From assembly GCF_014962245.1 (NCBI RefSeq), contig NZ_CP063144.1, forward strand, positions 920,582 to 984,581: 64,000 nucleotides of DNA, in the 5' to 3' direction. This document shows positions 63,401 through 64,000 of the stretch, one piece after another. The translations under genes were made by a program, and so were the position numbers. The first letter of the stretch is position 1. Every line of letters begins with the position of its first letter. The DNA comes from Thermosphaera aggregans. Lineage in GTDB: Archaea; Thermoproteota; Thermoprotei_A; Sulfolobales; Desulfurococcaceae. The notes under the pieces are model-generated. The model was not told the DNA's origin. It searched no databases and saw nothing but the letters and a program-made list of their open reading frames with translations.

Positions 63401-64000
63401 GGGAACTCTAAGCAGGTTGTTAGGTATGAAGTTGTGTACAACCCTGTCTCAATCAGCATAGGAGCTGGTGTCTCAGCAACCTCTCTTTCAACAGCATTCA
63501 CAGCCACTTTAATCTATAAGGATTCCTCCGGCTACGTAAGAATGATCAACAATACTGTGGCAGCGGTCATAAAGCCCTTCATAGAGTTACAGATAGCTGA
63601 GGAAACAAATGCCAAGTATTCAAGTGGAGTGCTAACGGTTAACGGATTACTATACAATACTGGAGTGTCTCAGGCTCGAAGCATAGTAGTGACTTTAAAA
63701 TATGGGGATAAAGAGTCTAAGACTCTAATGGGTGATCTAGACCCTGGCTCGCAATCACCATTCAGGCTTGAGCTTAAAAATATTGAATTCGCAAGCGAAA
63801 AATGCATGATCATTGTATCATATAGGGATAGCTTCAACATCGAATACTCTATTTCCAAGGAGATACCGGTTTCAATTTTACAGCCATCTCCACCGCTCAC
63901 AACGACCCAGCCTCCAACAGAGGTTTCCTACATCGCGGTAATCGCAATCGTAAGCTTGTTCTTAATAGGGGTCTTCCTGTTAATTTACCGTCTCATTAGC
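60473..64000 (+). CDS. Very long repeat-built surface protein (3' end cut by window)
   Basis: At least 1,176 residues from GTG 60473, with the frame open to the window end. An N-terminal hydrophobic segment (about 5-28) is a signal or anchor. The body consists of tandem immunoglobulin-like beta domains of about 120 residues, often starting near a Tyr-Pro-Gly/Ser turn. A Pro/Thr-rich linker (about 1,138-1,151) and a hydrophobic helix (about 1,153-1,175) close the visible part. Consistent with S-layer-associated or CARDB/NEW3-type proteins found next to MacB-like ATPases. Abundant N-x-S/T sites suggest glycosylation. Confidence 0.85.
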   Translation, partial: MRKSLVATLLNALILFSIFNTLIFVSDTQEWVIENVSFTSSANTPVYPGSRGAKLLVEARYSGESNATSPLGCLIGIPDSFTIPNKCSTGFDGENKPLTRVSPGELVRFVFNVDVDRNALPGFYSMMLNITYFTVEGGVQYSLLPLNVEIAEPSPLEIAVENAYLTPYAYPGANNIGLVVKIRNIGNTAILTLDATVHLPDVITPSTANITLGGIQPGDSATIYVQGLTISPSAQPGEHTISIELNATLVTSDGVRYASNTYVQASVTISSQPSVNVQILDYGLTAEVVLSGLNNTNAYVTLQSIEPGVINLIYYRAEILNGFFLNGSRVKLGELNSVLNYLDTYSLVIDGVSIDEGADGIILLLSLNVQVSREGASYPASINFTIYIPVTVKELSVHVLNVEWSSSNAYPSSTGNTLIVSILNLNSFTLRDTIATLTLPNVFYPQQVTVYNAVINAYSVSEIAFSGITISSLAQPGEYSAELTLQGVVVNRDGSTGLLSFKYTLELTVNDPNDLTQYAQELRILDYYWGDGTPIYVYPGNSRAPITITIQNPGPFSVSNVIVSLEAVDRDVYVLNTKSFCSPAISPGGICNAVFYVNLSSSLPGEKKFVVNTSYYVNAFNTAVFFEFSKTISLTLYNYPAGEGVVLAEYRWSNNYPAYPGSEKALYYFSIVNLEAYPVYSLWLEIQLPEGFKISQGYSQRIYVPGPVQSLQTLSYSIPLNISSNLTPGVYSGLLKVHYYLQTAGGGVRKTVAYPVEIVVQDPSSAFTLLSYGWLSGEPSPPSKGVKYFLVFRNNDIPSMTNPVLKLILPQGVTDASTGEAFTNAPSSTFPGGVSATPQLAQLIQYLYGNIPQGSSLPASPSSYTKGDIIVFLLNLNIESAMPDKMEINGTIDFVDHWGSIFRQPVSLPLVVRGSPIVLEVNATSPLIVFNNGTGLFELEINNPSVFNAYELYVVLAPLTGNAIPQGNVKYVPVLPGNSKQVVRYEVVYNPVSISIGAGVSATSLSTAFTATLIYKDSSGYVRMINNTVAAVIKPFIELQIAEETNAKYSSGVLTVNGLLYNTGVSQARSIVVTLKYGDKESKTLMGDLDPGSQSPFRLELKNIEFASEKCMIIVSYRDSFNIEYSISKEIPVSILQPSPPLTTTQPPTEVSYIAVIAIVSLFLIGVFLLIYRLIS
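60611..63230 (+). repeat. Tandem ~120-residue domain repeats in the surface protein
   Basis: Repeat landmarks (Y-P-G/S, or S-P in the last) fall at codons 47, 170, 410, 538, 659 and 780, spaced 123, 240 (two units, the middle one degenerate near codon 290), 128, 121 and 121. After each landmark comes a strand such as IGLVVKIRNIGN or ITITIQNPG, then later a P-G-turn (SPGELVRF, QPGDSATIY, SPGGICNAVF). DNA identity is low, so the domains are old duplications. Confidence 0.75.

Overview
The window reads as a chromosome segment of an anaerobic, heterotrophic, hyperthermophilic crenarchaeon, most likely of the Desulfurococcaceae (Desulfurococcus, Thermosphaera or Staphylothermus type). This placement is inference. 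It rests on archaeal-only families (Nip7-like PUA protein, crenarchaeal SSB, tungsten aldehyde/glyceraldehyde-3-phosphate ferredoxin oxidoreductases, archaeal type IV pilins, M42 peptidase), AGG/AGA-rich arginine codons, tightly packed genes with ATGA/GTGA overlaps, frequent GTG/TTG starts and AT-rich TATA-type promoters close to start codons. No rRNA, tRNA, CRISPR array or insertion sequence was recognised.

Layout. 1-9.0 kb: 5' part of an ECF-type ABC ATPase, a sugar nucleotidyltransferase overlapping a phosphohexomutase-like protein without catalytic residues, an M32 carboxypeptidase, a class III aminotransferase, a DMT exporter and ArgS. 9.1-16.8 kb: tungsten redox region, with GAPOR, NfeD/stomatin pair, a four-cluster ferredoxin subunit plus WOR5-like AOR, a small protein ending in Gly-Gly and a CDF metal exporter. 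16.8-24.7 kb: cell-surface amylase, rhomboid protease, a complete ECF vitamin-type transporter (S, fused A-A', T) and three pilin-like genes. 24.8-32.9 kb: PhoU/RCK regulator with MgtE-like transporter, class I aminotransferase, flavin reductase, DUF47 protein, nitroreductase, THUMP protein, XdhC and small unknowns. 32.9-37.6 kb: a MoxR ATPase/VWA pair (RavA-ViaA type) in which the VWA protein carries a mini-intein inside its metal-binding MIDAS motif, then a PPC protein, GIY-YIG protein, SSB and a PqqD-like protein.

37.8-46.3 kb: thiolase, carboxyltransferase and biotin carrier (a biotin-dependent decarboxylase or carboxylase set without a biotin carboxylase), a sodium:amino-acid symporter with an unlisted 32-residue membrane partner, an NSUN-type RNA methyltransferase coupled to Nip7, and a Pit phosphate transporter. 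46.4-57.4 kb: M42 aminopeptidase and a full glycine cleavage cluster (lpd, gcvPB, gcvPA on the minus strand; gcvT, glyA, gcvH on the plus strand), then deoC and speE. 57.4-64.0 kb: a PadR-controlled drug/lipid-type ABC exporter, and a MacB/LolD-like ATPase followed by a very long surface protein built of roughly 120-residue repeats, cut by the window end.

Together the genes describe peptide and alpha-glucan use: extracellular amylase, peptidases and transaminases feed ferredoxin-linked tungsten oxidoreductases and GAPOR; glycine and serine are handled by GCS/SHMT; Na+-coupled uptake and possibly a Na+-linked decarboxylase suggest use of a sodium gradient. The strongest candidates for something undescribed are the MIDAS intein, the inactive mutase partner of the nucleotidyltransferase, the tiny symporter subunit, the Gly-Gly protein beside the tungstoenzyme, the stand-alone PqqD-like protein and the repeat-built surface protein tied to an ABC ATPase.
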